A stretch of DNA of 64,000 nucleotides, taken from Bolinopsis microptera (taxonomy: Eukaryota > Ctenophora > Tentaculata > Lobata > Bolinopsidae). The notes beneath the pieces are model-generated. The model saw only the letters and a list, made by a program, of their open reading frames with translations. It had not been told where the DNA came from and did not search any database. The stretch spans positions 1,514,028 through 1,578,027 of the forward strand of contig NC_087079.1 of the NCBI RefSeq assembly GCF_026151205.1, in the 5' to 3' direction. Position 1 is the stretch's first letter, and each line of letters begins with the position of its first letter. The position numbers and the translations under genes were made by a program. Positions 47,298-59,183 of the stretch are shown here, piece by piece.

Positions 47298-48367
47298 TTA
47301 TTGTCCAGTGCTCTTGTACCAGCAGCTAGATTTGTCAGCAGTGTTTAGAGCTGGTACAGTTGGAGGTGAGTAATCCTGGTAGTAGAAGTTATACTTATAG
47401 GGATGACCTTGCTCAGGTAGGAACCAGGTCCGGTTATATTTCCACATCCTGAACAAGTAGAATACAGGGTTAGCGGTAGCGTTGAAGGAGGTCAGAAACA
47501 GATGAGATTTTAGAAGTCCGTACCAGCTGTCATGTAGGTGCCGTAGTCAGTTGTTCCGGTTCGGTAGATAATGTTACACCTCGTTTGAAGGACAAGAAGA
47601 GGAAGGTTGCAGAGGAGAAATACAGCCGTGAAGAGGGTGATCGATATAGACACTTCCGAGAAATTCCTTTCGTTTGCATTTTGGGTGGCAAGGCGTGCTC
47701 TGGCGGCAATGGCTCGCAGGCTGAGGATGAAGCTTGCGAAGACCACCAGTGACCCTAGCAGTAACCAGAGCATGATGATGTAGACGATAAAGTTAAAAAT
47801 CCAGATTGGAGCGCCCTGACCAGGGATCATGCCGCATATTAGTACTCCTGGGGCATAGTGTATCATCTGCAGGCTTCCGGTCCCTAGAACAATCGCATCA
47901 AGTAAAATCCAGAATAGCTCAAAAACAAAACAGGCTGCAATCACCCCTCTCCTTTTTATTTCGTAAAAAGGTCGAAAGATTGCTATGGTTCGTGTTGCAC
48001 TTATCATGATAACCATGAACATGGTGAAGCGTTGCAGGTGGCTGAAGGGCACACCCCAGGCACCACATGACGTTAACAGGACTGGAAGCCTTTTGTTGAA
48101 CACAGAGGGGATGGTGCCGATGGCCACGGTGGATGTACACAAGTCAGTTATGACGATGATGGTGTCATGTAAACGAGATCTGGGAGAGTTTGTTTTAGTT
48201 TTTTTCCAGAAGTATATCGTTGCTGATGTGTTACCTAGGATCCCGACCAGCACGACGAGGATCAGGAGGAATCCGATGAAGGTGTCTGCGAGTACACTGG
48301 CTTTGACTCCGTTTTCTTGAGCCTCGAAATAGATGGTGTGACTGTCCTCTAATATTTTCGCTGACAT
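47298..48367 (-). CDS. Rhodopsin-like GPCR (frame broken once before helix 7)
   Basis: ATG at 48367 (MSAKILEDSHTIYF). Helix 1 contains the GN motif (GILGNTSATIYFW). Helix 3 ends SATRTIAIFRPF, helix 5 is VYIIMLWLLLGSLVVF, and helix 6 is ITLFTAVFLLCNLP. The first frame stops just after DYGTYMTAG (47510). A different frame then reads WYGLLKSHLFLTSFNATANP and VFY, a clear helix 7 with NPxFY, and a tail ending YKSTGQ at TAA 47298-47300. One missing base near 47522 restores a single receptor. An AG directly before the start suggests an untranslated 5' exon. It is a different subfamily from the nested receptor. Ligand unknown. Confidence 0.8.
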
Positions 48368-48384
48368 GTTCACTGAAATTATGT

Positions 48385-48500
48385 TAGCTGATATGTTAGC
48401 TGATATGTTAGCTGATATGTTAGCTGATATGTTAGCTGATATGTTAGCTGATATGTTAGCTGATATATTATATTAGCTGATATGTTAGCTGATATGTTCA
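48385..48500. repeat. 12-bp tandem repeat GCTGATATGTTA
   Basis: About ten near-perfect copies directly upstream of the minus-strand receptor start, within the presumed 5' untranslated or promoter region, followed by a TATATA tract at 48556-48590. Confidence 0.9.
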
Positions 48501-48737
48501 GCATATCAGTTAACAAAATCGCCATATTCAGGTGCCTTAAAAACCATGTTAAAATATATATATATATAATATATGTATATATTGTTTTACGATGTTCTCG
48601 TACAAATTGGAAACACGATATAACTATGAGGTATCACTCTTGAAAGTAGAATACTAATTATAAAAGTAACATAGAAGATAACAGAACTGCTCGAACATCA
48701 CGTCCTAAATAATTCTAAAACGGCACTTATACTTACT

Positions 48738-48930
48738 GGGCCGCGCTCAGCCTGTCATTCCGCCTAATCTCTATTATGTTTATGAACATGATAGCCTGAG
48801 GTCCCCAGGTAACACTTATAGTTATACATGGAATGACACGTGACGAGTGATTCATGACCATGAGACATGAAACTACTTGATACATGTTTCGTATCCAATA
48901 TATCAGAGATGTTAAAGACTGCTGTTGATA
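48738..48930. repeat. Host repeat carrying two empty insertion sites
   Basis: Minus-strand 48815-48738 matches 17697-17895 without the 98-bp insertion. Plus-strand 48885-48930 resembles 18187-18330 without the 99-bp insertion. This repeat therefore preserves the pre-insertion state of two element copies. Confidence 0.7.
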
Positions 48931-51900
48931 TAAAATGACTCCGGGTTCGAGCTAACCTCATCAATACGCTAGGGAGGGAGCCGTACTAGGATAATTGATA
49001 CGATGCTCATACGTAGTGCGATTATTAATGCTCACGTCTAGATACTTTAGTGATTAAGATTTACTTAGGACTGTAACCTTGAGATTAGTATTTGTGACAT
49101 CATTTAATTACTTATACTTGATTCTAAGCCATGAGCCAAACGGCCATTCCTAATGCTAAGGGTTACAAAATAAAGACACTTAAATTGTTGGTTAAAGTAA
49201 CACATAGAATAAATACGGTAGACACTCTTAGTTACAGAGAGAGTGGACTACAATGAATAGCATATATCAATATCTTTCCTAACTAATAACTAACTTATAA
49301 TGAACTTCCTAACTTATAACTTACTTTCCTAACTTAACTAATTTATCTACTAAGGGTTAAGACAGTCACTCATATGAGAGCTGGCAATACACATCGGGAT
49401 TGTGGTGCTGAACTCTGCCATATTCTTTGCATCAAAAGATATATATAGTCGCGTGGGTGATCATGTGACCCACGTGCTTGAATGATCATGTGACAATGAT
49501 TTCATGTACTTGAAGCGACTGACAAGGTACGTGATAAATTGATAGTGGTAATATCTTGCCGCTCTCCGCGTCGAAGAGACTGCTCGATCGCCTGTACCAG
49601 GGCTGTCAATGTCCGTGAGGTAGTTGAGCCGCTTCAGTTGTGATTAGAAGATAAGGATAAGATTCGATTTTGATAGTTACTTAGTAACAGCCGTTACCAG
49701 CTGTCACACAATGGTAGAACTATAGGGTGCATTTATAGGGTGCATTTGTAGGGGCTATAGTGAGCGAGAAGCTATACATGTGTGAGGTGATAACCAATTT
49801 CAATAAGTATGGTTGAGTGCACTAATGTTCACTTGTCACGCCGTGTTGCATTTTAAAGAGCTTGACGGGCCGCCCCATTGGAAGAGCTCCTATGCGGGCA
49901 AGAGATAATGCCTAGATGACACATTGACTATCTTGCGGGTGACCTGACAACTATGGATGAATCCGTGTGGCATGTCATGTAATGTTGATACCGTAATCTT
50001 TCAGCAGAGTTCACCAACGTACCCAAGATAAAAGTTAAACTTAGTTATGGTAAATAAGGAATATAAATGAAGGTCCTTAAATCGCCTCGACTCAGGGAAT
50101 ATCATCCATACCATTACACTACAACTGGTGAATAAGAACTAAATGAAATCCACCATGTTCGCCTTGACACAGCGAAACCCATCTATAACAAGAGATATTA
50201 TCGGCGGCGCGCGCTTCGCGCGCGAAAAGTGGCATGCAACGTATGTCAAGAAACTACTATCTAAATGGTTGTGAAGTCGTGGTGAAGTGAACACGTGACA
50301 ATGACAAGTGATAAGTGTTCTCCAAGGTGAAATTAAATGTGCTGACTTTGTGCATATGAAGTGAATTCTTGCTGAAAGTAGATTGTGAGTGCTTGTTTAT
50401 GTTATTTGAAATTGATGTGAGAATAATGTGCAGTGGAGCATGATGTGATGTGATTTGTGACTATGAATACCTATAAAACATCTAAAACAAATAACACTGA
50501 TTATAATTATAACAATAAAATATACTCTTTAAAAGGAAACACAACATATAATATGTATTTATTGCCTAACCTATCGCATACAAAAAGCTCAGAAACTGTC
50601 GCAATATTATGAAAGTTGTGTAAGAATGATTTAGTGTGTACTGAGTAGTGTTAAGATCTAAACAGACTCTTCTTCATGATGCTTACGATTGAAATATTGT
50701 AATATTGTCAATGCTTAGCTTCTAGCAACCTCTACGGCTACCCAACACGACACGCTCCACATTGAAACCCGTGCAGATCAGAACCCTTCCCCTCTAAATC
50801 AGCAAACGCAAATGTTTTATCGCGCGCAACTCTCAATTATAATATATTTCACCCCCTTGGCCTTCCACACAGGGAGAATATTTGCAGCAGTCAGCAGCAG
50901 TTAGCAGCAGTTAGCGACAGGTAGCAGCAGTTAGCAGCAGTTTCTTTGCACTTTAGTCTCCCTATGTGTCCATGAGTGGCGTAACGTTACCTGTTTGCTG
51001 TTGCCCACCCAATAGCGTGACTACTTGACTAGTTTTTGTAGAGGTTCCTCAAAAGCTCAAAAGTAATTTTAAACGATTCCCAGTTCCACAGTTCAGTTAC
51101 AATTTGGTTGAAACACTAAAACTCAGTGCAGAATTGAGCAAGTTTAAAGTTATAAAGATATTTTATACGTATCAAATTAAATAAGTGCTTTATTTTTAGC
51201 TGTGGAGATATAGCTGATGTGTGATAGCGCGCGCCTTAAAAATAAAATAACAAATAAATGCTACGGCTTCCACTTCAAGCGTCCAATTAATGTCCGTTCA
51301 AATTAAGTCTGCGTCCGGTAAGGTAATTTAAAAGATGCATTAAAGTTAAACCTTGCTATGGTGAAAATTGATTTACTCAAAATTGTGCTCAACGTTGAAC
51401 GTGCAGCTCGTGCAGTGGAAAATAACAATGACATGACAATCAACAATGATATTGATTATATTTATATATTATATTATACATGTTATAAATATAAGAGAGC
51501 GGCGCGCTGTGTTGTAATTTTTGTTAATTAACTTTAAGCATCAAACTTTTTCTTTTTGTTAATATTCTAACTTGTGCACGTTTATAACTTGAGTCCCAGT
51601 CCCGTAACTTGAATCGAATCCTATGACTAACGTAACTTCAATCACGCGGTTCTATAAGCTTCTCTCGAAGAAAATAACAATAGCATTAATCATTATACAT
51701 TTTCTAATGTAATTACTACAAATAAAAACAGCGGCACTAAAAGTTATCTGGCACCATGCTATTAGTATTATGTTCATATTAAACATAAAGATTCAGCGAA
51801 ATGACAAGCTGAGACGCCCATGAGTAAAAAAAAGTTATAATTATATTTCGCGTCGATTATGTGTTCAATTTGGGCAAATTGTATACTAAATACTTATGCT

Positions 51901-52556
51901 TATACATTATAGCAACTTGGCAGTTGTAATACTGAATACTAATTGCACTAATGCAACATGTACGTAGGTGCGCGATAATATTTTGAAAATAGTGCAATTT
52001 TGCACCTCACACCTGTTTAAACTAAAACACTAAAACGTTTTATGTGTGGTACTGGTAATTTGGAGAAAATGTAACATTTCAATAAGCTGAACAATTCGCC
52101 AAATTTGAGGCCTTTAGTTACTTTCAGGTTAGATTAATGATAGCAGGAACCCGTCTAACCCTAAATGTAGGTACTTATACTATTAAAGTATTAATAAAAA
52201 GTAAACATATCAATCTGTACCTCACCTCCCCACGAGAATCCACATCTATACTTATAGTACGTACGTTGGGTTGAAACCAGCCATACCATTACCACTGGCA
52301 CCATGCACCATTATTTCAAATTATCCTCCCGGTTTCTAACTATCAATCAAATTAAGACAGGTTTTTGAGATTTAATTTTAAGAAAATTAACGATATTCAT
52401 AGTGATAGACTAAGGCCTGAGCTGTAGGAGGTTGTGCTCGACAAAATACCGGTGGAAATAATTTCATAATCTTAAAATTACTCTTCCAGAATCCAGATCC
52501 AGTCTTAACCTTCAAATTCAATTAAACATAACTCACTAGCTGAAGTAGCTCTAATA
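48931..52556. other. Intergenic repeats, no gene
   Basis: Contains a second CAGCAGTTAG array with TTTCTTTGCACT tail (50880-50970), a GC palindrome GCGCGCGCTTCGCGCGCG near 50205, and a relative of the 17.7/48.8-kb host repeat near 51790. A segment at 52420-52460 (GCTCGACAAAATACCGGTGG) recurs in diverged form at 53758-53785. No coding exon is supported. Confidence 0.5.
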
Positions 52557-52567
52557 CGTTCGATTAG

Positions 52568-53349
52568 ACTACTACTACTACTACTATGTCGGAGCTAAGT
52601 CCGATCTACGCCAGAAAACCCCCTCCATATATCCCTGTCCCGCATCAGGGTTCGCAGTTCCTCTTTAGAGTTTGTCCCAACTTCCTTCAGTAACATAGAC
52701 AAGTAGCTTTGTCTTGGTCGGCCTTGCTGTGCTCTACCGTGCGTAGGTTCCCATAAGACTAAATCACTGGCAAGTAGCTCAGGATGTCGGATGCAGTGTC
52801 CCGCCATTTTTAATCTCCTGCTTCGTAACTTGTTTGACAGCCTTGGGAGGCTACCATACAAAGTTATATTGCTGACCTTGTCCTTCCATGAGATACCCAG
52901 CACCATACGCAACATCTTTGTGTATGTCCCGTCCAAACTTTTCTCTTGAGCCTTTGTCAGTGTCCAGGTTTCTGATCCGTAGAGCAGTACTGATTCACAA
53001 GCCGCTATGAACAATCTAATCTTTAGGCTCTTTGAGAGTTTGGATTTCCAGATATCCTTCAGTCTATGTAGGGCACCCCACGCTTTTCCCTTTCTAACCC
53101 TTATCTCCCTATCTGTGCTCTCAATCCAGGAGCCTAAGTAGATGAAATCATCTACATTTTCTATGGCTTCCCCGGATCGACTTTGTAGGTCGCTAGATCG
53201 ATCCTCCATATTCAGTGTCATGACCTTGGTCTTGCCTTCGTTTATGTGTAGTCCCACGCTTGCTGCCGCCGATTCTACTCTGAGCAGGAACTCGTTAGCC
53301 TTGTCCATGTCCTCAGATATAAGTGCTATATCATCTGCAAAGTCCACAT
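52568..53349 (-). mobile_element. 5'-truncated LINE with perfect 11-bp target duplication
   Basis: CGTTCGATTAG flanks both sides (52557-52567 and 53350-53360). The minus strand begins inside reverse transcriptase at MDFADDIALISEDM (catalytic Asp pair) and runs through YLGSWIES and ETWTLTKAQE to a stop at 52595. A short 3' end with a (TAG)n tail follows (plus-strand ACT repeats 52568-52588). Truncation at the RT core plus an intact frame indicates a recent, dead-on-arrival insertion. It is a different LINE family from 39694-43412. Confidence 0.93.
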
Positions 53350-53481
53350 CGTTCGATTAGAAGTAGAACATGTAACTTAGTGTAAGACTTAGTGTTAGAC
53401 TAAGAGTAAGACTGCAGCATCCAGCTCGCCATTTTTGAAATTCAAGCAAATCGAGGACGTTCAAACATCAATTGTCAAAGG

Positions 53482-53572
53482 TTGTAGGTTTATAACCTAC
53501 CAAGACGCGCGCCGAGTACAGTTGGACTCGTCGACGGTCTTGAAACAAATATATTTTACGAGTATCACCCGC
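53482..53572 (-). mobile_element. Diverged reverse copy of the ~100-bp element
   Basis: TTGTAGGTTTATAACCTACC at one end and ACGAGTATCACCCG at the other, with the CGACGAGTCCAACT-type centre between. I do not find a target-site duplication here. Confidence 0.65.
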
Positions 53573-53645
53573 TAGAAATATTGCCAAATTGTTATTATTC
53601 TAGAGGGTAAAAAAGAAAATTTTGATAACGTAATCAACGACCAAA

Positions 53646-53666
53646 CCCCCCCCCCCCCCCCCCCCC
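53646..53666. repeat. Poly-C tract
   Basis: About 21 consecutive C, a likely site of length polymorphism or assembly error. Confidence 0.9.
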
Positions 53667-55143
53667 GTAATCGACCGTAAGCATTTGGAAACCCCCCTCC
53701 GCTGATTATGTAATATAATATGTGAACGACCCTTTAATTCAAAGGGTGCAGGATGTTCAGCTCGACAAAATAACAGTGGAAGATATTTCGTAGGCCCTAA
53801 AATGACATTGAGGCCTGCGTTCTGAGCCCTGTCCTGACATGATGCGTTTTAGGAGGAAGCAATTTAAAGTGAACCTTTTATTCAATGACAATTTCATTCA
53901 TAATTTAATTACAATGAGCGGATTCGATTTTATTTTAGGATACTCCAATACTTTTGAATCATCGTGTCAAGCACAGATTTACTTGAGTTGCTTTCAATCA
54001 CAGACTGGACTGATAGTTCATAGTTACAGTTGCAGCCGATTAGACGATTAAAAAAGACGGTTATTGAGCGAAGCCGGGGTAAATCTGCCGACATAATGGT
54101 TACAACAGTAAACAGAACAGTAACTTCTTTCAAACATCGTGAATCGAATTAAATCTTTTGCATTGTATTCAGAATCAATGTAAACACTTAAAATCAATAA
54201 TTTTCAAAGAGAATAACACACTCAAAAACGCTACTGTCTTAATTTTCCCTTTTTATTAAGATGCCTCGACAGTGATCTTAAACGAAAGACCACGTACACA
54301 ACAAATACAATATAATCACGTCCGTTACGTTGAGTTAAGTTAATTGAATTACAATGAAACTACGTTCACAAAACCAGTTTAAGTCCTTTAATTTAACAAA
54401 TTCCTTCTAATATATAAGATTTTAAGTCTTTTTAAAAGTTTCATATTCAAAAAATCTGAAGGTAAAACAGCAATCCGTTGTATTTCACTGAAAAAGCCGA
54501 CTGAAGAGAGGTGAGCATGTCGCGGGGAAGTTGCTAGGACAAGCCGTATTTTGCTTCTCTGATTCTGTATTACACACAAACGCGTTTTCCCTGAAACAAT
54601 GTTTAATATTAAAATTTTTTCATACATATTAAACGGTACTCCGTTAAAAATGAGGTCAATTAACTTAATATTTAAGCGAGCGATCATAGATTTAACGGCA
54701 AGATTCAACTCGGTCGATGTATCCAATTTATGAGGGTACAACTTTTATTTGACCAATCTAACAGTATAAGTAAAATGAGCTAAAAGATTTTATAGCCTGA
54801 TTAGCAGCCCGCTTGAGCATAAAAGCCTGGCACGGTCACAGCTAGCAGACAAACCTCTAAATCCTTGACTGTATCGGTAAAATCGATATGTTCTTTGTCG
54901 TCATCTACTGTCCAAAGCTACTATGCAGCCGAGGACTCGAGCACTCTTCATTTTCCCTGTGAAACGTTTTGAAATGACTACGTTAAAAAATATTTTAATT
55001 GTATTATATAATACAATTACAATATTTTTTAGTATATACTATGATAGCATGACCCCTGATGTGCATGAAACATCAGCCGCTGAAAAATTTTGAAAATGAA
55101 TCATCCGAATTCCAAATTAAATAAATATTCAACTTTATCATAG
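53667..55143. other. No gene supported
   Basis: AT-rich sequence. A 117-codon minus-strand frame (54741-54388) has no recognisable motif and no supporting exon neighbours, so it is left uncalled. Confidence 0.4.
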
Positions 55144-55396
55144 AACACCTGCTAAAACACATTGCTCCTTTCTCAATAATCCACGCTTCATTGTCGAAGA
55201 AGGGCACTCGCTCTCTTATACCAGAAGAGATCTACAAGAGAAGCATCAAATCTGGGCAGATCTATGGAATGAACCGGAACTTCGGAACCCTGGCCTTGTT
55301 GTGGAGAAGTGCATCAAAAAGTCTGTAGCGGCATTCAAGCAGTGGAGAACCCTAGCATCTGACGCGTATTCTCAGTGCAGTAAACGGATCTATTGA
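55144..55396 (+). CDS. Unrecognised terminal exon
   Basis: Follows a pyrimidine-poor AG acceptor (TATCATAG) and is open for 84 codons to TGA at 55394-55396. The peptide is rich in charged and aromatic residues (RRDLQEKHQIWADLW, VEKCIKKSVAAFKQW) and much more protein-like than the surrounding AT-rich sequence. No ATG lies in frame, so an upstream exon is required. I could not find one. No family recognised. Confidence 0.4.
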
Positions 55397-55699
55397 GAAC
55401 TTCAAAAGAAAATTTTGTATAATACCAGAAAACAAAAAATACTCCTGAAGCTTTATAGATATTATGAGAGTATGTTGGATTTAATAAAATAAAATAGTTT
55501 CATTAAATTGTTGTAATAATTGTATTATGATACCCTGACCACTGACGGCTGACTAACAAACAGGAGAGAGAGGTCTAATTTATTAGAATGGAAGAAGATA
55601 ATTGTACATTGTATTTAACGCTCTGCCGAACACTATTGTCACGGACATTATTTTCACGCTAAGGTTTCCTACCTAAATTTCAGGAGAGAGAGAGAAGTG

Positions 55700-56533
55700 G
55701 ACATTTATCGATTATATATATTCACTTATATTCAGAATATGAAAGGAATTGTGTCAGGGGTGCTTTTTTACGTGGGAGTAAGCACGGTGAAGAAAACCAA
55801 GAATGGGCATCAGTATAGACAGGTATATAATCTATCAAAAACAACATCATCGATCGAAGAAGGAGGGGAGGTACAGATTTATCGGTGGTGGACGGTGGAA
55901 CTCTCAGCCAACCCCAAACCTAGAGGTAATGCTTACTTATGCTGATATCAATAGTTTTAAAAGTTTAGGTAAACTTAATTATACTTATAGATAATTAAAT
56001 CGACCTGAAATTGAAGTGATGCGTCGCTTTAATCACTCATGTTTCATAATTCTCAGCTCAACTCCCTCTACCGTGCGGTAGTAGTCGAAAGGGATAATTT
56101 TGTGGAGCTATCAGGGTTAATCGCTGCGAACCCCAAGACCCGTCAACCAGCCCCCACCTCCAAACCAAAAACTCCACCTTTCAAAAAAAGAGCGAGAACA
56201 CCTGCACCCGTGAGTTACAGTTTTTTTTTTTCAGATAAAAATCGTCAACACTAACAGAAAAATCGCCGTCCTAAAGCTGGTACATCCTCAAAGAACCATG
56301 TCCCCTGGGAAATATTTTCGTTTACAAAGCTATAAACACAGCAAGATTTGTTAAAAAATGATTTTATCAAGATAGCTGGTAGAGTTCCTGTAGGTAAGTT
56401 TTATACATGATCAGACTTGAGTTTATCAATTTATGGTAACACTCAAATTTTTCAGTTCGATCTCGCAGCCTTACCCTCACCTCCCCATCCAGATGATCTT
56501 CTTGGTATTGTACCGTATCATCGCCCAGTTTGA
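55700..56533 (+). CDS. Unrecognised multi-exon gene piece
   Basis: Two exons fit well in phase 0: 56057-56209 (LNSLYRAVVVERDNFVELSG, then a Pro/Lys-rich segment ending RARTPAP before GTGAGT) and 56456-56533 (FDLAALPSPPHPDDLLGIVP, TGA at 56531). A possible preceding exon ends at 55822 (KKTKNGHQYRQ before GTATAT), also phase 0. Alternatively translation starts at the ATG at 56039. The protein looks short, basic and disordered in the middle. No family recognised. Confidence 0.45.
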
Positions 56534-57269
56534 CCTGGACTATTTAAAACATCAATTGTTTAGCAGGCAGGATAGCACATCAAGTTTAGAACAGCTTAGA
56601 ACTGAGTGGCAGAGAATAGTTTAAGTCGTCTGGCAATTGAAAAAAAGCAAACGAACACAAAAGGGCGCGGATCGAATGTAAGTGGAGAAATTAACCGAGA
56701 AAATACAATTATCAGTTTAGAAATATCAGTTAGATTTCATAATGAATATATCAGAGGAAACGGAGGATTGCCGATCGAAGTTTTCTAAATACGGTAATGG
56801 CATTTCTAGAATGAAGGTTAAAATTTACAAGTGGGCCGTACGAGTGCTTTCAATTCCGTCCTTTCTGGGCAGATAAACTGTTAAAAACCTTGCTTAATAA
56901 CAGCCTTAGTAGAGGTGTTGGCCCAATACTGTTGGGGACCTAGAGCATGATAAGATAGTTAATGAAATAGGTGGATTATTAAACTATCTTATTTGCTTTA
57001 TTAAAACTATCGAATAATATAAAGATAGTAGCTTGAAAAGCTGTGTCCTGCATGCTATATTATATTATTGCTCGAGTTCGCGTGATATTATACGTTAAGT
57101 AACTAAAATAAGTAAGTATAATACATATATTGAATATTTAACTTACTATATTTTATTATGTATTATCATTAAGTGATTAGTTGTAATGAAACAAAAAGGG
57201 ATTTGTTTCATTCCGACTAATTCGCTACATTGAACTTAGAATATAACTTCATATCAACATTGAATCACA

Positions 57270-57353
57270 AACATTGTTTGTTTGTTTGTTTGTTTGTTTG
57301 TTTGTTTGTTTGTTTGTTTGTTTGTTTGTTTGTTTGTTTGTTTGTTTGTTTGT
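57270..57353. repeat. (TTTG)n microsatellite
   Basis: About 20 uninterrupted TTTG units just upstream of the single-helix membrane protein gene. Confidence 0.95.
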
Positions 57354-57381
57354 AGAGAGAATGTAACTTACGTTTTATTCA

Positions 57382-57867
57382 ATGATATACTCTCCAGTCA
57401 GCCGGGAAAATTACGCTAGAATAGAGGTATCACTTTCCAAAACCATGGCTACATTGGACACGTCGGCATTCCTCTCCATTCCTCATATCGGCACGGAGGC
57501 TATTGCAAGGCTGTTTGAGAATCAGCAGAGCCGTTTAAATAAACTCGAGCTCAAGTTAGAAACTTCCTCTAAAAAGAATGCTCCGGATCCTTTTAATTTT
57601 GAGCTACCACTTTGGTTCAAGGTGGTCTTTTGGGGTGTGGTAGGAATTGTAGTTTTCATTATCTTGAAATACCTTTATACTCGAAATTGTGTTAGCCAAT
57701 GCCAACCTATTCGCTATAATCCACCCAGAAATATCAGGCCAACAAACGCAATTCCTTTGTATGAACCAGTTGCTACTCAGGTGCCGAGTGCACCACCAAC
57801 AGCTCCAGACCACTGTACAAATCATTTGTATCATCACACCATAAGAATTCAAGACACTATAAAGTAG
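57382..57867 (+). CDS. Single-pass membrane protein of unknown family
   Basis: A single open exon of 161 codons from ATG 57382. The second ATG at 57445 (MATLDTSAFLS) is an equally good start. Residues about 45-62 look like a short coiled coil (FENQQSRLNKLELKLETSS). A strong membrane helix follows (VVFWGVVGIVVFIILKYLY), then a Cys pair and a Pro-rich tail (VATQVPSAPPTAPD). No signal peptide is seen, so it is probably a tail-exposed or type II/III protein. No family recognised. No intron is evident, and it lies between repeats and a decayed retroelement, so an origin from a mobile element is possible. Confidence 0.5.
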   Translation: MIYSPVSRENYARIEVSLSKTMATLDTSAFLSIPHIGTEAIARLFENQQSRLNKLELKLETSSKKNAPDPFNFELPLWFKVVFWGVVGIVVFIILKYLYTRNCVSQCQPIRYNPPRNIRPTNAIPLYEPVATQVPSAPPTAPDHCTNHLYHHTIRIQDTIK

Positions 57868-57949
57868 CCGCTAGAGCAGATATATGTTTGGTCTGATTAA
57901 TGTTTGGATATTTACCTGGCCGGTTTGATATATTATTTAATTTTTGACT

Positions 57950-59080
57950 ACAGTATTTTATTATTTGAATAAACTGAATAAAAGAAGGACGGAAAGAGAG
58001 CCGGGGGAGTTTTAAATATTAATCCGGAACAGGGTCCTGAACTTGCAAAATTTGCTATTTGGGGCCCTGGAAAGGAGAAATGGCAAACGATTGCAAAACA
58101 ATGGTAATAGAAAGCTGGAAAAGCAGCGATATAACTTGAACGCATTTTGCGGACCAATATTTGATTTTTTCATATTCATGTTTCAATCCTAAAATATGTT
58201 AATTGATCAGTAGAATCTATATAGTTCATATTTTGTTTATTTTAAGATTGTATATCATCACTTTTCACACCTGACTCAAATTTGTCCATTTGAATCCACA
58301 GTTTGGCACCTCAAATCGTATAAGTTCCAGTTTCTCAGCATTTAGTTTCATACCTTTCATTAAGTTCTGTAGACGCATTTCACTTTACCCAATAAGCTTC
58401 ACTCAATAAATCAGTCCACCAATTAGACCTAGTTCCATGCATCACGATTTACTGCTTTAGTTCACCTTGTTGAAAGAGTTATTCACCATTAGTCTGCTTA
58501 CTCCTAAACTCATTTCACTTTCATGTCACATGACCATTCCTCACAATTTTTAGTTTCACGAAATTGAAGACGATAGGAGACCACCTCTGGACACCAGCTC
58601 ACATGATGAAGGACAAATTAATATAAGAAGATCCCACTAAACCCAGCCTTGTTGGGAAACGAATTTGATTCGTACGAATTCGATCGGGGTGATATTGGTG
58701 ATGGTGGCAAAATGTAATGGATCGAACAGAAACGGACTAAGGAGAGGAGGGGAAAAAACAAAAGGGAGATAGATCAAAAAACAGAGGAACAAGAGAAGAC
58801 CGGGACAAAGAAAAATAGAAGTATGTGGGGAGATATATAAGAAGAGACGGAGAGAGAAAGGGAAGAAAGGGAAGAAGCAGAGAAGAAGAAAGACATAGAT
58901 GAAGCGGCGAAAGAGTGGGATAGGTTGGACAAAGAAGAGAAAGATCGGGTAGCGAGAATGGAAAAGGAGCAGAGGAGGATGCAGAATACGATGTGTTTTC
59001 GATGTAACCGCAGGGGTCATAGGGCTATGGAGTGTACGAGGGATAAAAGATGTTATAATTGTGACGGGAGTAGTATATGA
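57950..59080 (+). pseudogene. Decayed Gag-like zinc-knuckle retroelement
   Basis: An open segment 58841-59080 encodes a Glu/Lys-rich helical stretch (EEAEKKKDIDEAAKEWDRL) and then CFRCNRRGHRAMEC, a perfect CX2CX4HX4C zinc knuckle. A second knuckle starts (CYNC) but is cut by TGA. An upstream in-frame fragment at about 58009-58110 reads NPEQGPELAKFAIWGPGKE, then stop. Zinc knuckles of this form bind nucleic acid in retrotransposon Gag proteins. Stops and missing pol make this a relic. The 151-codon minus-strand frame over it is a shadow of its base composition. Confidence 0.6.
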
Positions 59081-59183
59081 TGCATTTTTCAATAGCCATT
59101 TTGGGAAAAAAGTGGGTACAAGCGCTTGAAGTAAGCATATTACGTAATGTTACCGGCGGCGACCTTGTAATTAGTGTGATATC

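Noticed and set aside
54388-54741. 117-codon minus-strand frame
   Set aside because: No recognisable domain, no splice context, average AT-rich composition.
58637-59092. 151-codon minus-strand frame rich in Phe, Leu and Pro
   Set aside because: It is the complement of the purine-rich Gag-like segment, whose zinc knuckle is in the plus strand.
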